From: Saussurea involucrata
Lineage: Eukaryota > Streptophyta > Magnoliopsida > Asterales > Asteraceae
DNA length: 64,000 nucleotides
Assembly (NCBI GenBank): GCA_033807775.1
Contig: CM066315.1
Location: 63,671,320 to 63,735,319, forward strand
Reading direction: 5' to 3'
Shown: positions 11,201 through 22,480 of the stretch, one piece after another
Numbering within the stretch: the first letter of the stretch is position 1
Layout: every line of letters begins with the position of its first letter
The notes under the pieces: generated by a model
The model's database searches: none
Told to the model about the DNA's origin: nothing
What the model saw: only the letters and a program-made list of their open reading frames with translations
Position numbers and translations under genes: made by a program

Positions 11201-11211
11201 TAGGGGGAGAA
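11201..11211 (+). promoter_or_regulatory. LARD-1 polypurine tract
   Basis: TAGGGGGAGAA lies directly before the 3' LTR start TGTG and is the expected plus-strand primer site. Similar purine runs occur upstream at 8717, 8786, 9035 and 10683. Confidence 0.85.
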
Positions 11212-11390
11212 TGTGTACCAAAATGTATTCAAGATTTAGAGGATAATTGTAATTGTCAACAATAGTCAAAGTCAATGTAATAGTTAGTAATTGGTCAAAG
11301 TCAAGGGTATTGGCTAAGGGTAAAGTCAAAGGTATAAATAGTGAGTTGTATGGGATTTGTGAGCAGAGATATGTCGTTAGAGGAATAGCT

Positions 11391-11447
<57 letters not shown>

Positions 11448-11532
11448 TGAATGAGAGATGACCCTCTAGAGAGAGAAATATATCTAAACTTTGAAGATCA
11501 TAGTGCTAAATCATTGTTATCTGAAACTCTCA
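11212..11532 (+). repeat. LARD-1 3' LTR with (GT)n expansion
   Basis: It matches 5194-5474, apart from a GT run at about 11393-11443 that replaces GTGTGTCTGTG in the 5' LTR. It ends CTCTCA at 11532. Confidence 0.9.
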
Positions 11533-12400
11533 ATAAAATCTTTATATATAAGAAAGCAAAACAATAACATTGCACCGTGAGAATCAATGATTAATCAAAT
11601 GGTGAATTATGGTAAATTCATTCATTGTCCTACATAGGTGACAAAAGTGAAAATTTGAAAGTGCAAAGACTATATAAAGAATAAGATATTGCTTGAATTT
11701 TCATCCACAATTTGATTCATTTTTGGGTTAAATAGTAATTTTTTATTAAAATGACAAAATTTTCATGTAATAGTTAAACATTTCATTTTCATTTTTGGAT
11801 TAAATAGTTATTTTTTATTTACATGGCAAAACATTTCATGTAATAGTTAAACATTTCATTTCCATTTTATATAAACCAAATTTATATGAAAGAATCTCAA
11901 AAAATTTCCTATTACTTTTGTTTTATTTTTTAATATATATTTTTATTTGATATTTTTTCTTCATTTTTTACATAGCCAAAATAATTATAGTGTTGTAACA
12001 ATCATCAATCTTTATATATGTAAAAGCAAAACCTAAAGATGATAACATGACACAATGAAAATCAAGTATTAATCAAATGGTGATTTGTGGTGAATTACTC
12101 ATCGTCCCACATTGGTGACAAAAGTGAAGAGTTAGAGGTGCAAATGATTATATAAAAAATTAGATATGGCTTGAATGTTTATCCAAAATTTATTCTTTTT
12201 TGGGTTGAATAGTTTTTTTTTATTTACATGACAAAATATTTCAGATAATAGTTAAACATTTCATTTTTATTTTATATAAACCAAATTTATATGAAAGAAT
12301 CTCGATTTGTTTTATTATTTTAACATATCTTTTTATTTGATATTTTTTTCTTAATTTTTTACTTCGCCCAAATAATTGTAGTATTGTAACAATCATCAAT
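11533..12400. repeat. tandem ~0.4-kb repeat units
   Basis: Unit A (about 11537-12005) and unit B (about 12006-12395) both begin AATCTTTATATA, contain TCAAATGGTGA, GGTGACAAAAGTGAA and CATTTCAT blocks, and end TTGTAACAATCATC. A third unit starts at 12396 and stops after about 25 bp. The segment 4979-5193 is a further part, separated by LARD-1. Units starting with TCTTTATATA could suggest a Helitron, but I see no CTRR-type 3' end with a hairpin. Confidence 0.75.
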
Positions 12401-12795
12401 CTTTATATAGATGTACATATGTTTATTTCTTAATTAATAAATCGGCAAAGTTACCATCTTGTTTTCAAAATGTAAAAACCTAATGAACGTCATCAATTAG
12501 ACAAACAATGCATAATTTATCCATGTACCCATTGCTAATGTGACGAAGGATCGTGTGAGAAGAAGAGTTAAGGTGAGAAGGTAAGTAGGGATTTGTACTC
12601 TTAATCACTTTTAATCTCAAAATCGCATTGCGTTTGATACGAGAAAATGCATCTCGGTGCATCTTACTCAGTAACTTTCATTCTCAACGTAACCCGACCC
12701 TCGCTAACGTTACATATTATGTATATTTATATATTCACATATTAAAATTAAACTAGTTAAATTCTACTAACATTTAGGAATCATTTGAATATGAT
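12401..12795. other. spacer, no gene seen
   Basis: AT-rich sequence ending in the ATGAT target site (12791-12795) of the next element. A minus-strand frame of 60 codons (12480-12662) is not recognisable. Confidence 0.45.
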
Positions 12796-14969
12796 TGTAA
12801 AGCCCGTATCCCAGTATGTAATCTCTTTTTATAAATCCTTTTGTTTTAATTTTATTTAATGTGGTTTCCGTTAACGGGGTTAGACGAATCGGACCTAATC
12901 GTTATAAATGTCGGAATTTTGGTTAGTTGCGAAAAGGTTTTTAGTTGAGGGACCATTAGTGTTAAAAGGCCAAAAGAAAAATTATGGTTCGGCCCATGCA
13001 CCCAAGGACCCAAAACCCATATTGTATTTTGTTTGTGTGTTGGTGGCGTGATCATCAAACAAAAGAAGAAGAATAGAAAAAAAAAACCAAACCCTTGTAT
13101 CATTTTTTTTTGTGTTGTGTTGTGTTCGTGAATAGCAAGAAAGAGGAGAGAAACCCAAGTCATCACCTCCCCTTTCTTTCGTCGTCGCCGGCCGGAAAAG
13201 AGAAGAGAGAGAGAGAGAGAAACCGAGAGGGAGAGAGAGAGAGAAACCGAGGAAGAGAGAGAGTGCAGCGGCGAGAAGGAGAAGTGGCCGGAGTAATTCT
13301 GCAGTTGCACCGTCGTGGTCGTCGCGAGGTAAGAACCGTTTTCTCGTTTGTTGTTGATCTCTCGTCGTTCAATCGTTAGTTTGAGAAAAGAATCGCCGCC
13401 GGCCGCCGCCTCCGGCGACCACCGCTGCCGGAAAGGGCAGTGGGTGGTGGCCGCGACCAGACCTCGAAACAACCTGGTGGCGGAACCCTCTTACCGTTAG
13501 TGAGTTGGTGCAGAAACCGTTTTATCATTTTATGTAATATTTAGTTTCTGTCCAGTTTTCTTTCATGCGTAACTTTCTCGTCCTAACTCGGATTGAGACG
13601 AATTCGGTGCCCACGGTTCACATTCTGTGCCGGGCACACTTTTCGTGTTTTAGCGGAAGTCCGATTCGGCCTCTAGCTAGGCGTAAATTGGCTGTTTATA
13701 CAGCAGGTCCGGATGTGTCAGTTCGCGTCCCGTTTTAAAAGTCACAGTTTCTGTCCCTGTTTTGTATCGAGCATAACTTCTGCTAGGAATGTCGGATTGG
13801 GTTGAAACTAGTGCCAAAAGTTCCCATTCTGAGTCTAGTAAGTTCCTTATGTTTTGCGGAAAAACCAGTTCGGACCGTAACTAGTGTCAAACTGCTGTTT
13901 TGTAATGAAAGGTGCTGTTTTTCGCTGTGCAGTTAACCAGTTTTGTAAAATCCATAATAAATTATAGAAAAATCGTTAGGAGGTGTATAATATGTCCTTG
14001 GAACCCTAACTCAGAGCACTTTCGGGTTATGTAATTTAATTGAGGATTTTCTGGGTTTATGGAGGTCGGAACAGGTCCGAACAGACCTGTTTGGTTAGAC
14101 CGAAAAGTCGTTTTAGTGACGATTTAAGGGTGCGTCGTGTTTTAGGGTCCGGGTCTTGTGTTAATACATTTTAACGATTGTTTAGGTGTTGGTAAGTGAT
14201 CTTGGATTTGTGAAGCTTGAATTATTGTTTGTGAGCTAGGCGCGCTTACGAGGTGAGTTCTCTCACTATAACTAATGTCGGTTATTTTTACATTACGATT
14301 TGTACGTGTGTGGTAGTTTTAATTGTTTGTGATGCGGGACTAAATAGTGGGGTGTCTAGTCGAACCTTTATTGTTATGACTACGCGGGTGGCGTAGGAGT
14401 TCGGTGGGGCCGAGGTTTATATACGCGGGTGGCGTAGTAACTCGGTGGGGCCGAGGTTTATATACGCGGGTGGCGTAGTAACTCGGTGGGACCGAAGGTT
14501 GTATACGCGGGTGGCGTAGGAAACCGGGGGAGCCGGGTAATGCTTGCACGGTTATCGTGTGGTCGGGTGGACCAGCTTATGCCTTTGGGTGGGATGGTGT
14601 AGGTATGCATGTTTATGATTTGTTCGTAGACTTGTATGCTGTTTATGTGCAATTATCTGTTTAGAGGTGGTGTGGGAATAACTGTGTTATTTATGGTGTC
14701 TGAATTCACTAAGGTTCGTGCTTACCCTTTCCCAATAAATTGTGGTTTCAGGTACGAGTGGCTCCAAGGCGTGACGAGTACACACTGGCGCGTTGGAAGA
14801 GTTGATTACTTTTATGATTTTAATTTTAGACATTTATTCCGCTGTTTATTGTTCGTGAGAATATTAATTATGAGTTTGCAAATGAAATGATTGAATTATT
14901 AAATGAGTTTTTATAAATGAAATGTTACTTTAAAAATTTTAAATTCCTTGTAATTTTTGGGACGTTACA
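12796..14969 (+). repeat. gypsy LARD 5' LTR
   Basis: It begins TGTAAAGCCCG and ends GGACGTTACA. It contains a GA-rich microsatellite (13200-13265), GC-rich CCGCCGCC stretches and the 41-bp hairpin array at 14381-14574. A 206-codon minus-strand frame (12852-13472) is incidental, being recreated in part in the 3' LTR only as shorter frames. Confidence 0.92.
14381..14574 (+). repeat. hairpin array: 41-bp tandem units in LTR
   Basis: Four 41-bp units start at 14381, 14422, 14463 and 14504. Each unit has two small stem-loops with 5-nt loops: TACGC-GGGTG-GCGTA and CTCGG-TGGGG-CCGAG. The last unit's second stem is changed on both sides to CCGG-rich arms around GGGAG. The series continues with CACG-GTTAT-CGTG (14547-14559) and TGGTC-GGGTG-GACCA (14560-14574). 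The pairing of stems despite base changes suggests a structured RNA. Confidence 0.85.
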
Positions 14970-14972
14970 ACT

Positions 14973-14984
14973 TGGTATCAGAGC
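14973..14984 (+). promoter_or_regulatory. gypsy LARD primer binding site (tRNA-iMet)
   Basis: TGGTATCAGAGC lies three bases after the LTR end at 14969. Confidence 0.92.
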
Positions 14985-15172
14985 ACGACTTGAGTGAATC
15001 AAACGCATTTCGGTGTGTTTGATCTCAAGTTTGTGGCTATAAAATTTTCTTTAAAGTTTTTGGGAAATAAAAAGAAGGAAAAATCCGTTTGAGGAACGGT
15101 GATCGAGGGCGCAGTGTGTACAGTCAGCCGGAGCCAAAGGGGAAAGGTACATTACTTAGTGTTGTATTGCTT

Positions 15173-15890
15173 TCTAGATCATAGGGTATGCATGCTAGAT
15201 TGCCTGTTGTTGACACTATGCTGTATGATGATTGCTTGCTAGTAGGAATCAATGCTAGTCATAGTAGGTTGTTAAATGGAGGCCCTATAGATTGTATGCA
15301 GTAAGAATCATATAGCTTTAGAATATTTGATTTAGTTCTACTGCACAGCTCTTGTTTGAGTCCAACCGTTCTAGGATAGAATTTTGTATTCGAATGTCTA
15401 TTTGATTCACGCTGCATGCAACTGGGTATTCGCGAGGCAACTCGTTATGGCTAATGGGGATTCCGTGGTAGCAAGGGTAGTGGGATGAGATGAAATTCCT
15501 AGTGAGTTGGGAATAGCGTTTACATATGAGTACGTATGCAAAATTGCTTTCTAGAACATAGGAGTATGTATGCTAGATTGCTTGGTGCTTAATACACTGT
15601 ATTGTATGGTTGTTACTTGCTATTAGGAACTTATGCTAACTTTGATAGGTTGTTAAGCGAATGCACTATAGGTTGTATGCGGTAGGAACCGAATAGCCTT
15701 AGAATGTTGGATTTAGTTCTATTGCGCAACTCTTGTTTGAGTCCAACCGTTGTAGGATAGAATCTTATATTCGAATGTCTATCTGGTTTCCACTGTATAC
15801 GACTGTGCGTTTACGAGGCGACTCGTCAGGGTTAGTAGGGGTTCCGCCCTAGCAAGGGTAGTGGGGTATTATGTTTATTCCTAGGGAGCT
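15173..15890 (+). repeat. ~380-bp tandem duplication in element interior
   Basis: The blocks CTAGATTGC, TTGATTTAGTTCTA, CTCTTGTTTGAGTCCAACCG and GCAAGGGTAGTGGG recur in order, first in 15173-15530 and then in 15551-15890, at roughly three-quarters identity. No coding frame spans either copy. The duplication predates the LTR divergence, judging by its much greater decay. Confidence 0.75.
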
Positions 15891-18825
15891 AGGAAGAGTG
15901 TGTATATGCGTCAGTATCGACATACGTGTATGGTTTTTGTTTGGGCAAGCAACTACTTGGATACTCGGGATGGGACTCGGAGCGGACAGTGATAGGTGTA
16001 GATGGTAGTAGTAGAGCTCCTACTACCGGAAGCACGGGATCAATGTTCGAGTCGGGGAAAGTCGCGAGGAATCCAAGGAGTGAGCGTGAGCGTTGTTAGT
16101 GTGAGTTATTATGCGCTAATAACTCGTTGTAATATCTACCCTGAATAGCCATCACAAGGAGGAACGACTATGGTAAACCTACTAGTACAGGTGTGTACTT
16201 GTTTTGCTTTGATGGGATGATCGTTGGGGTAGTGTCGAATGTTATAAATTAGTAGTCGTTGGAATAAAAGGACGATTCTAGTATTAGTCACTTGGAGTGA
16301 CGATGAGGATGATGTTTGTTTCGGGCCAAGATGGATGATTGTGCTAGAATCATAGGCTTATAGAGCCGACTTTGATTTGAGGAAAAATCGTAGGGATTAT
16401 TTGACGTAATTTCCCAACTTGCCTAAGAGATTTAAATGTCTGGATGACGTTAGTGGATCGGAGAGATTTGGAGGAGTAGGAGTCGAGGCGTAGAATGCCG
16501 ACTGAGTCATGCACAAAGTTTGATTTTGAAATAGATTGCATTAACAAATTCTTGTGTTTCAAACCATTTATTGGATGGTGTTTTGGAATTTTGGGAAACG
16601 TTCAGCACACACACAAGATTTTGAAATATGGTTTTGAAAGTGCATGAAATCGTTTTATCACGGTAGTTGCAAACTTTGTTTGAATTTGCTTTATTTTACT
16701 ATTTCCCCACGGTTCTTGCGGGCAAGATGATATCCGTGTTTTATGGTGTTTTAAATGTTGGGCAAGTGACTACGGCTTGTGACTTTAACATTGGAACTCC
16801 TCCACATATGTTAGAGTTGAGGCGGAAAGTTACATTCCACGATGTCTGTATAAAGCTATTTGAGTGATTTCTTTAAATAAGTTTTGTTTTACAGCATGTT
16901 GAGTCGTGTGGGTTTAATTTCACGAGGTGCATATCTTATTTGTTTATGTGACCATTTGGAGAAATCTTGGAAATCAATTTAAAGAACCCCACCTTTTGAG
17001 ATTTTATGAGGTTTTAGTCGATATTTTCAAATGATGGAAACGGATTGGTTTTATCTTTAAGTTTGAAACTTACACGAGACAGTTGTGTTGTAACAAAAAT
17101 ATATTTGTAAACCGTTTCATCGTTTTGTATGACTAGCCGACGCGCGTAAGATTTGTTGGGGAACCCTGTGCCATGACATTTTATGTTGGAAAAAGAGGAA
17201 TTTTGGGGTCAAATGTCGTGGAACTGATTTTGAAATTATGTGCACACTTCTGTCGCACCCGGTGTAAGGTCGAGCGGTTACTTTAAATACATGTCATGAT
17301 TCAATTCATACTAGAACCGTGACGGTTCATTTTCAAAAAAATTATTTATTTCGCTTTACGTTTTGTGAGTAAACTAAGCTGCAATGAAATGATTTTCAAC
17401 ATGATTTTCCTATGTGGGACGAGCGTGTCCATTTTTGCGTAACTACCGACCTGGTAATAGTAGTTTTATTGCTTACGGTCTTTTTGAAATGAAAAATCTT
17501 GACGTTGAAAATATTTTGTAAACCATTTGGGAAGTGCGCTTATAAGTGTTATGTGTCATTTTGAGAATTTTTAAGAGTGTGAGTCCTTTTGGAAAACTCT
17601 TTGGTTTAACCCGTGTCGAGGTTGGGACTAATGTTGATTTTAGAGTATTGCTTGCTTAAACTTTGTTTAAACGCGTTTTTGACCGACTTATGGGTCTAGC
17701 AAGCGTGGAGCATTTTGCTCGGTTTTGACTCTGAGATAGTCATGGGTCAATTGCACGGTTTTTAATGGTTCGATGTGGAGTTTTGTTGATGGGTTGTTTT
17801 GCTGCATAGTTTTGCACTTATTGCACGTAGAGTATTTTACATGTTGGGTGAGTGAGTCATTCCGGGATAGGCAGGTTGTTGGTGGACTGTTTTGCATTGG
17901 ATCCTTGGTCACGTCAGTCAGTCGTTGGTAACGGTCGGTTGGGTGGCTCGGGGTGGGACCCCGGTATCCATGTGTTATGACTTTGACTTTCCAGTAGGCA
18001 CTAAGAGGATATAGTCTTGGGCACTTACCTGAGAGGTAGTTCCGATGTGCCGGGCCTTGAAACGTACCTGGGAGGTAGACGTTAAGGTGTATCTTGATAC
18101 GGTGTAACTAAGCTTCGTAGAGCGAGTGTGGAGGATAAGTAGACGGTGGAAGGTTGGGTATTCCACGCGTGTTGGTAATGTAGGCCGAATAGTGTCGGTT
18201 AAGGGAATGATGCCCTTTGTAATTAAGAGAATAAATGTGCAGTGACCTTTTTGAAGTAAGTAGTATATTAGGGCGTCGACTTTTGGGCTTAAGGCCAAAC
18301 ACCTTTAGTGTAATCGGAGATTTGCAGCCGTTTTTAAAATAATTATGGTGATGGTAGTAGTAACCCTGAGATGCTTAATTGTGATGAATGGTTATGGTGG
18401 AATGACCTTCGTGGGTGATTATAAGTTTACTGGTTTGACGATTCGTGTGAAATAAATTTTGGGAGCCTTTTAGAACTCGTGGAGGTTAATCGACAGTTGT
18501 TGGTAAGTATGATCAGATTCGAGTATCCTATAAGGCATATTGGTGAGCACCTTTAGAATGGTTAGAGCTTGAAAGTTGAATCGGAATGTATGGAATATCT
18601 AAGGTTGGGGGACAACCGAAGTCGCTTGGCTAGGAATGATTTCAATCGTTGGGGTGTTCTGCCGATCATGATCCCAGTGTCCTAGAAAGAGTACGTTAGT
18701 AAGAAAAGTATTCGAAAAGTTTTAGAAGGGGTCTCAAGTGGACTTGGGAACCTGAGGTTGAGATGTGGGAGAACTATCTTTAGCTATGCACGGGCATAGA
18801 CTTCGAGGACGAAGTCTAATCCAAA
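15891..18825 (+). other. gypsy LARD interior, non-coding
   Basis: About 2.9 kb without a credible gene. Frames of up to 107 codons on either strand lack recognisable domains. The segment 18600-18825 ends in the CTTCGAGGACGAAG block that in autonomous chromoviruses lies near the end of pol, and may be a remnant of that 3' coding end. Confidence 0.5.
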
Positions 18826-18836
18826 TGGGGGAGAGT
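18826..18836 (+). promoter_or_regulatory. gypsy LARD polypurine tract
   Basis: TGGGGGAGAGT directly precedes the 3' LTR start TGTAAAG at 18837. Confidence 0.85.
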
Positions 18837-20974
18837 TGTAAAGCCCGTATCCCAGTATGTAATCTCTTTTTATAAATCCTTTTGTTTTAATTTTATTTAA
18901 TGTGGTTTCCGTTAACGGGGTTAGACGAATCGGACCTAATCGTTACAAATGTCGGAATTTTGGTTAGTTGCGAGAAGGTTTTTAGTTGAGGGACCATTAG
19001 TGTGAAAAGGCCAAAAGAAAAATTATGGTTCGGCCCATGCACCCAACGACCCAAAACCCATATTGTATTTTGTTTGTGTGTTGGTGGCGTGATCATCAAA
19101 CAAAAGAAGAAGAATAGAAAAAAAAAACCAAACCCTTGTATCATTTTTTTTTGGTGTTGTGTTCGTGAGTAGCAAGAAAGAGGAGAGAAACCCTAGTCAT
19201 CCCCTCCCCTTTCTTTCGTCGTCGCCGGCCGGAAAAGAGAAGAGAGAGAGAGAGAGAGAGAGAAACCGAGAGGGAGAGAGAGAGAAACCGAGGGAGAGAG
19301 AGAGAGTGCAGCGGCGAGAAGGAGAAGTGGCCAGAGTAATTCTGCAGTTGCACCGTCGTGGTCGTCGCGAGGTAAGAACCGTTTTCTCGTTTGTTGTTTC
19401 TCTCGTCGTTCAATCGTTAGTTTGAGAAAAGAATCGCCGCCGGCCGCCGCCGCAGCCTCCGGCGACCACCGCTGCCGGAAAGGGCAGTGGGTGGTGGCCG
19501 CGACCAGACCTCGAAACCACCTGGTGGCGGAACCCTCTTACCGTTAGTGAGTTGGTGCAGAAACCGTTTTATCATTTTATGTAATATTTAGTTTCTGTCC
19601 AGTTTTCTTTCGCGCGTAACTTTCTCGTCGTAACTCGGATTGAGACGAATTCGGTGCCCACGGTTCACATTCTGTGCCGGTCACACTTTTCGTGTTTTAG
19701 CGGAAGTCCGATTCGGCCTCTAGCTAGGCGTAAATTGGCTGTTTATACAGCAGGTCCGGATGTGTCAGTTCGCGTCCAGTTTTAAAAGTCACAGGTCGGA
19801 TTGGGATGAAACTAGTGCCAAAAGTTCCCATTCTGAGTCTAGTAAGTTTCTTATGTTTTGCGGAAAAACCAGTTCGGACCGTAGCTAGTGTCAAACTGCT
19901 GTTTTGTAATGAAAGGTGTTGTTTTTTGCTGTGCAGTTAACCAGTTTTGTAAAACCCATAATAAATTATAGAAAAATCGTCAGGAGGTGTATAATATGTC
20001 CTTGGAACCCTAACTCAGAGCACTTTCGGGTTATGTAATTTAATTGAGGATTTTCTGGGTTTATGGAGGTCGGAACAGGTCCCGAACAGACCTGTTTGGT
20101 TAGACCGAAAAGTCGTTTTAGTGACGATTTAAGGGTGCGTCGTGTTTTAGGGTCCGGGTCTCGTGTTAATACATTTTAACGATTGTTTAGGTGTTGGGAA
20201 GTGATCTTGGATTTGTGAAGCTTGAATTATTGTTTGTGAGCTAGGCGCGCTTACGAGGTGAGTTCTCTCACTATAACTAATGTCGGTTATTTTTACATTA
20301 CGATTTGTACATGTGTGGTAGTTTTAATTGTTTGTGATGCGGGACTAAATAGTGGGGTGTCTAGTCGAACCTTTATTGTTATGACTACGCGGGTGGCGTA
20401 GGAGTTCGGTGGGGCCGAGGTTTATATACGCGGGTGGCGTAGTAACTCGGTGGGGCCGAGGTTTATATACGCGGGTGGCGTAGTAACTCGGTGGGACCGA
20501 AGGTTGTATACGCGGGTGGCGTAGGAACCCGGGGGAGCCGGGTAATGCTTGCACGGTTATCGTGTGGTCGGGTGGACCAGCTTATGCTTTTGGGTGGGAT
20601 GGTGTAGGTATGCATGTTTATGATTTGTTCGTAGACTTGTATGCTGTTTATGTGCAATTATCTGTTTAGAGGTGGTGTGGGAATAACTGTGTTATTTATG
20701 GTGTCTGAATTCACTAAGCTTCGTGCTTTCCCTTTCCCAATAAATTGTGGTTTCAGGTACGAGTGGCTCCAAGGCGTGACGAGTACACACTGGCGCGTGG
20801 GAAGAGTTGATTACTTTTATGTTTTTAATTTTAGACATTTATTCCGCTGTTTATTGTTCGTGAGAATATTAATTATGAGTTTGCAAATGAAATGATTGAA
20901 TTATTAAATGAGTTTTTATTAATGAAATGTTACTTTACAAATTTTAAATTCCTTGTAATTTTTAGGACGTTACA
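18837..20974 (+). repeat. gypsy LARD 3' LTR
   Basis: It matches the 5' LTR with scattered substitutions and a 43-bp deletion near 19795. The hairpin array recurs at 20386-20579; there the last 41-bp unit has ACCCGG paired with CCGGGT, one base pair better than in the 5' LTR. Confidence 0.92.
20386..20579 (+). repeat. hairpin array in 3' LTR
   Basis: It has the same four 41-bp units and trailing stem-loops as at 14381-14574. One difference restores a perfect 6-bp stem in the fourth unit. Confidence 0.85.
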
Positions 20975-20979
20975 ATGAT

Positions 20980-21341
20980 ATGTGATTATATTAACAACTA
21001 TGATTTATTTATTTAGATAATCTACATATCATTACCTAACTTAACCATACTATCGTGCAACATGCGGTTTTGACACTAATGTGTCTAATGAGGATGCTTA
21101 ACAACTAAGCCTTCTAAAAACTATTTATCCCTCTCAAACATAAAGCATAAAACAAACTAGATTTTACTTTCTACAAGACATTGACTTTTATATAACTTTG
21201 AGTTTACATGAAATCTTGAATACAAATATATTCTAACAGAAAATATCTAATCTAGACCCCATATATACACATGACCTTTGACACCTTGGCACACGACTCC
21301 GAGTCGCATACGCGGGTTGTATGTGCCAAAAATTCCCATAC
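20980..21341. other. spacer, no gene seen
   Basis: AT-rich sequence right of the ATGAT duplication, continuing the pre-insertion locus. No recognisable feature. Confidence 0.45.
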
Positions 21342-22480
21342 TGTGACGACCCGGGGAAGTTTCGTTATTTAATATTACTCTTTAAATTTAAGATAAGCGT
21401 ATTTTATATTTTTAAGTTAGAAGATAGGGGTAAGTTTTAAATTATGTTTTAAAGATGAGGGGGTTTAATGGTCATTTTGGCAAAATAGCGGCTTTTCACT
21501 TGCAATTATGAAATGTTATAAAAAGGTGGTTCACCACCTTTGGAAGCCTCATTTGAATAAGGCGGTGGAGAGTGGTGTTTGTGTGAGTGCTTGAGAAGAA
21601 AATCAAAAGAACAAGAATTTGAGTGTTGGGTCGATTTCTTTCGAGTTTTTAAGGTATGTTATTCCTTAAATATATTTATTTTCAGTTTCTAAAGCTTCCT
21701 ATCCGTTTAGTTTTTCGGGTTTATAGTATTTTTGAGAGATTTGGAAAACTGGGTTTGGAAATCATATTTGTTAGTGATCTTAAGCATTTCTACAGTTTGG
21801 TAGAATCGGTAATAGACTAGAAGTGTCGTTTTTGGATCAAAATCATTTTCATTTGGTTAAGAGAAGTTCACTTTTCTCAAGCAGTTGGTTAAGAGAAGTT
21901 CACTTTTCTCAGGCAGTTGGTTAAGAAAAGTTCACTTGTCTCAAGCAATGGGTTGCGGCAAGTGGGACTGTTGTTCCTTTGGGTTAAGACAACTAGGTAT
22001 GTTGTTCCTTTGGGTTAAGACAAGTGGGTCTGTTGTTCCTTTGGGATACAACAAGTGTAGTTGTGCTCTCTTAAGTTGCGATAAAATGTATCGGTATATT
22101 TTAAGAATATGTCGTGAGGTATTATTTGGGATTCTTAGCCTTTAAAGAGTTTATAGATAAATTGATATCTGTATTAGCTTTATTTCAGTTAATTGGAAGT
22201 TTTATGGAAGGTCGTATCATCAGTTTGATTGAGGAAAACGTGGAATTATTTTGATAGCAATCAAGTGAGTTTTTCTATAACTATTTTCAAATTGGATAAT
22301 GTGATAATGTAGTGTGAACCAGACAAATATATGATATTTATATGATATGTAGTGTGATAATGTGGAAATTATGTGAAATAATATGTATCTTTTGTTATAA
22401 CATGACTGTATGTATATTGTGTTATATGGTGCATGTTTGGGGCTGGTTGTTACATGTACCTACCCTTCAAATGTGAGGCC
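21342..22480 (+). mobile_element. LTR-like sequence (probable gypsy solo LTR or fragment)
   Basis: It starts TGTGACGACCCGGGGAAG, a typical plant gypsy LTR start. It holds a 32-33-bp minisatellite (three units starting 21852, 21885 and 21917, then three related units from 21970 to 22060) sharing GGTTAAGA. A possible end is GTTGTTACA at about 22449-22457. No PBS, PPT or clean target duplication is seen, so a solo or truncated LTR is likely. The 86-codon plus frame across the minisatellite is not a gene. Confidence 0.5.

Larger units (their letters stand above)
5194..11532 (+). mobile_element. LARD-1: non-autonomous Ty1/copia (Sirevirus-like) element, gag only
   Basis: The element has matching LTRs (5194-5474 and 11212-11532), a PBS complementary to initiator tRNA-Met (5477-5488) and a PPT (11201-11211). 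The only coding region is a broken gag-like frame (7107-8588) followed by a protease remnant containing KHMTG; integrase, RT and RNase H are missing. The leader 5489-7106 holds repeated TTATCGC words (6100-6250) and repeated TCCGTTA words (6480-6700). The tail 8589-11200 is non-coding, with paired hairpins and several GGGGGAG runs. Flanks are AAAAA and ATAAA, at best a mutated target duplication. LARD-2 at 54-59 kb is a relative with the same internal deletion. It must rely on proteins from an autonomous relative. Confidence 0.85.
12796..20974 (+). mobile_element. non-autonomous Ty3/gypsy-type element (LARD), no protein genes
   Basis: The LTRs 12796-14969 and 18837-20974 are near-identical, the target duplication is perfect (ATGAT at 12791-12795 and 20975-20979), and a tRNA-Met PBS sits two or three bases inside. 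The 3.9-kb interior has no frame above about 110 codons and no gag or pol motif. The 3' end of the interior (CTTCGAGGACGAAGTCTAAT then GGGGGAGAG) and the LTR start TGTAAAGCCCG resemble chromovirus (Tekay/Del-type) termini, which place the pol stop just before the PPT. By eye the LTRs differ at about 35 positions plus a 43-bp deletion in the 3' LTR, so insertion was fairly recent. It would depend on enzymes from an autonomous relative. Confidence 0.85.

Noticed and set aside
11533..12400. Helitron, because units start TCTTTATATA
   Set aside because: No CTRR end with a preceding hairpin was found and the units are tandem.
12852..13472. 206-codon minus-strand open frame
   Set aside because: Lies wholly in an LTR, is rich in Ser-Leu repeats read from a GA microsatellite, and is not preserved as such in the near-identical 3' LTR.
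14381..14540. CRISPR-like regularly spaced repeat
   Set aside because: The 41-bp units are directly contiguous without variable spacers, in a plant LTR.
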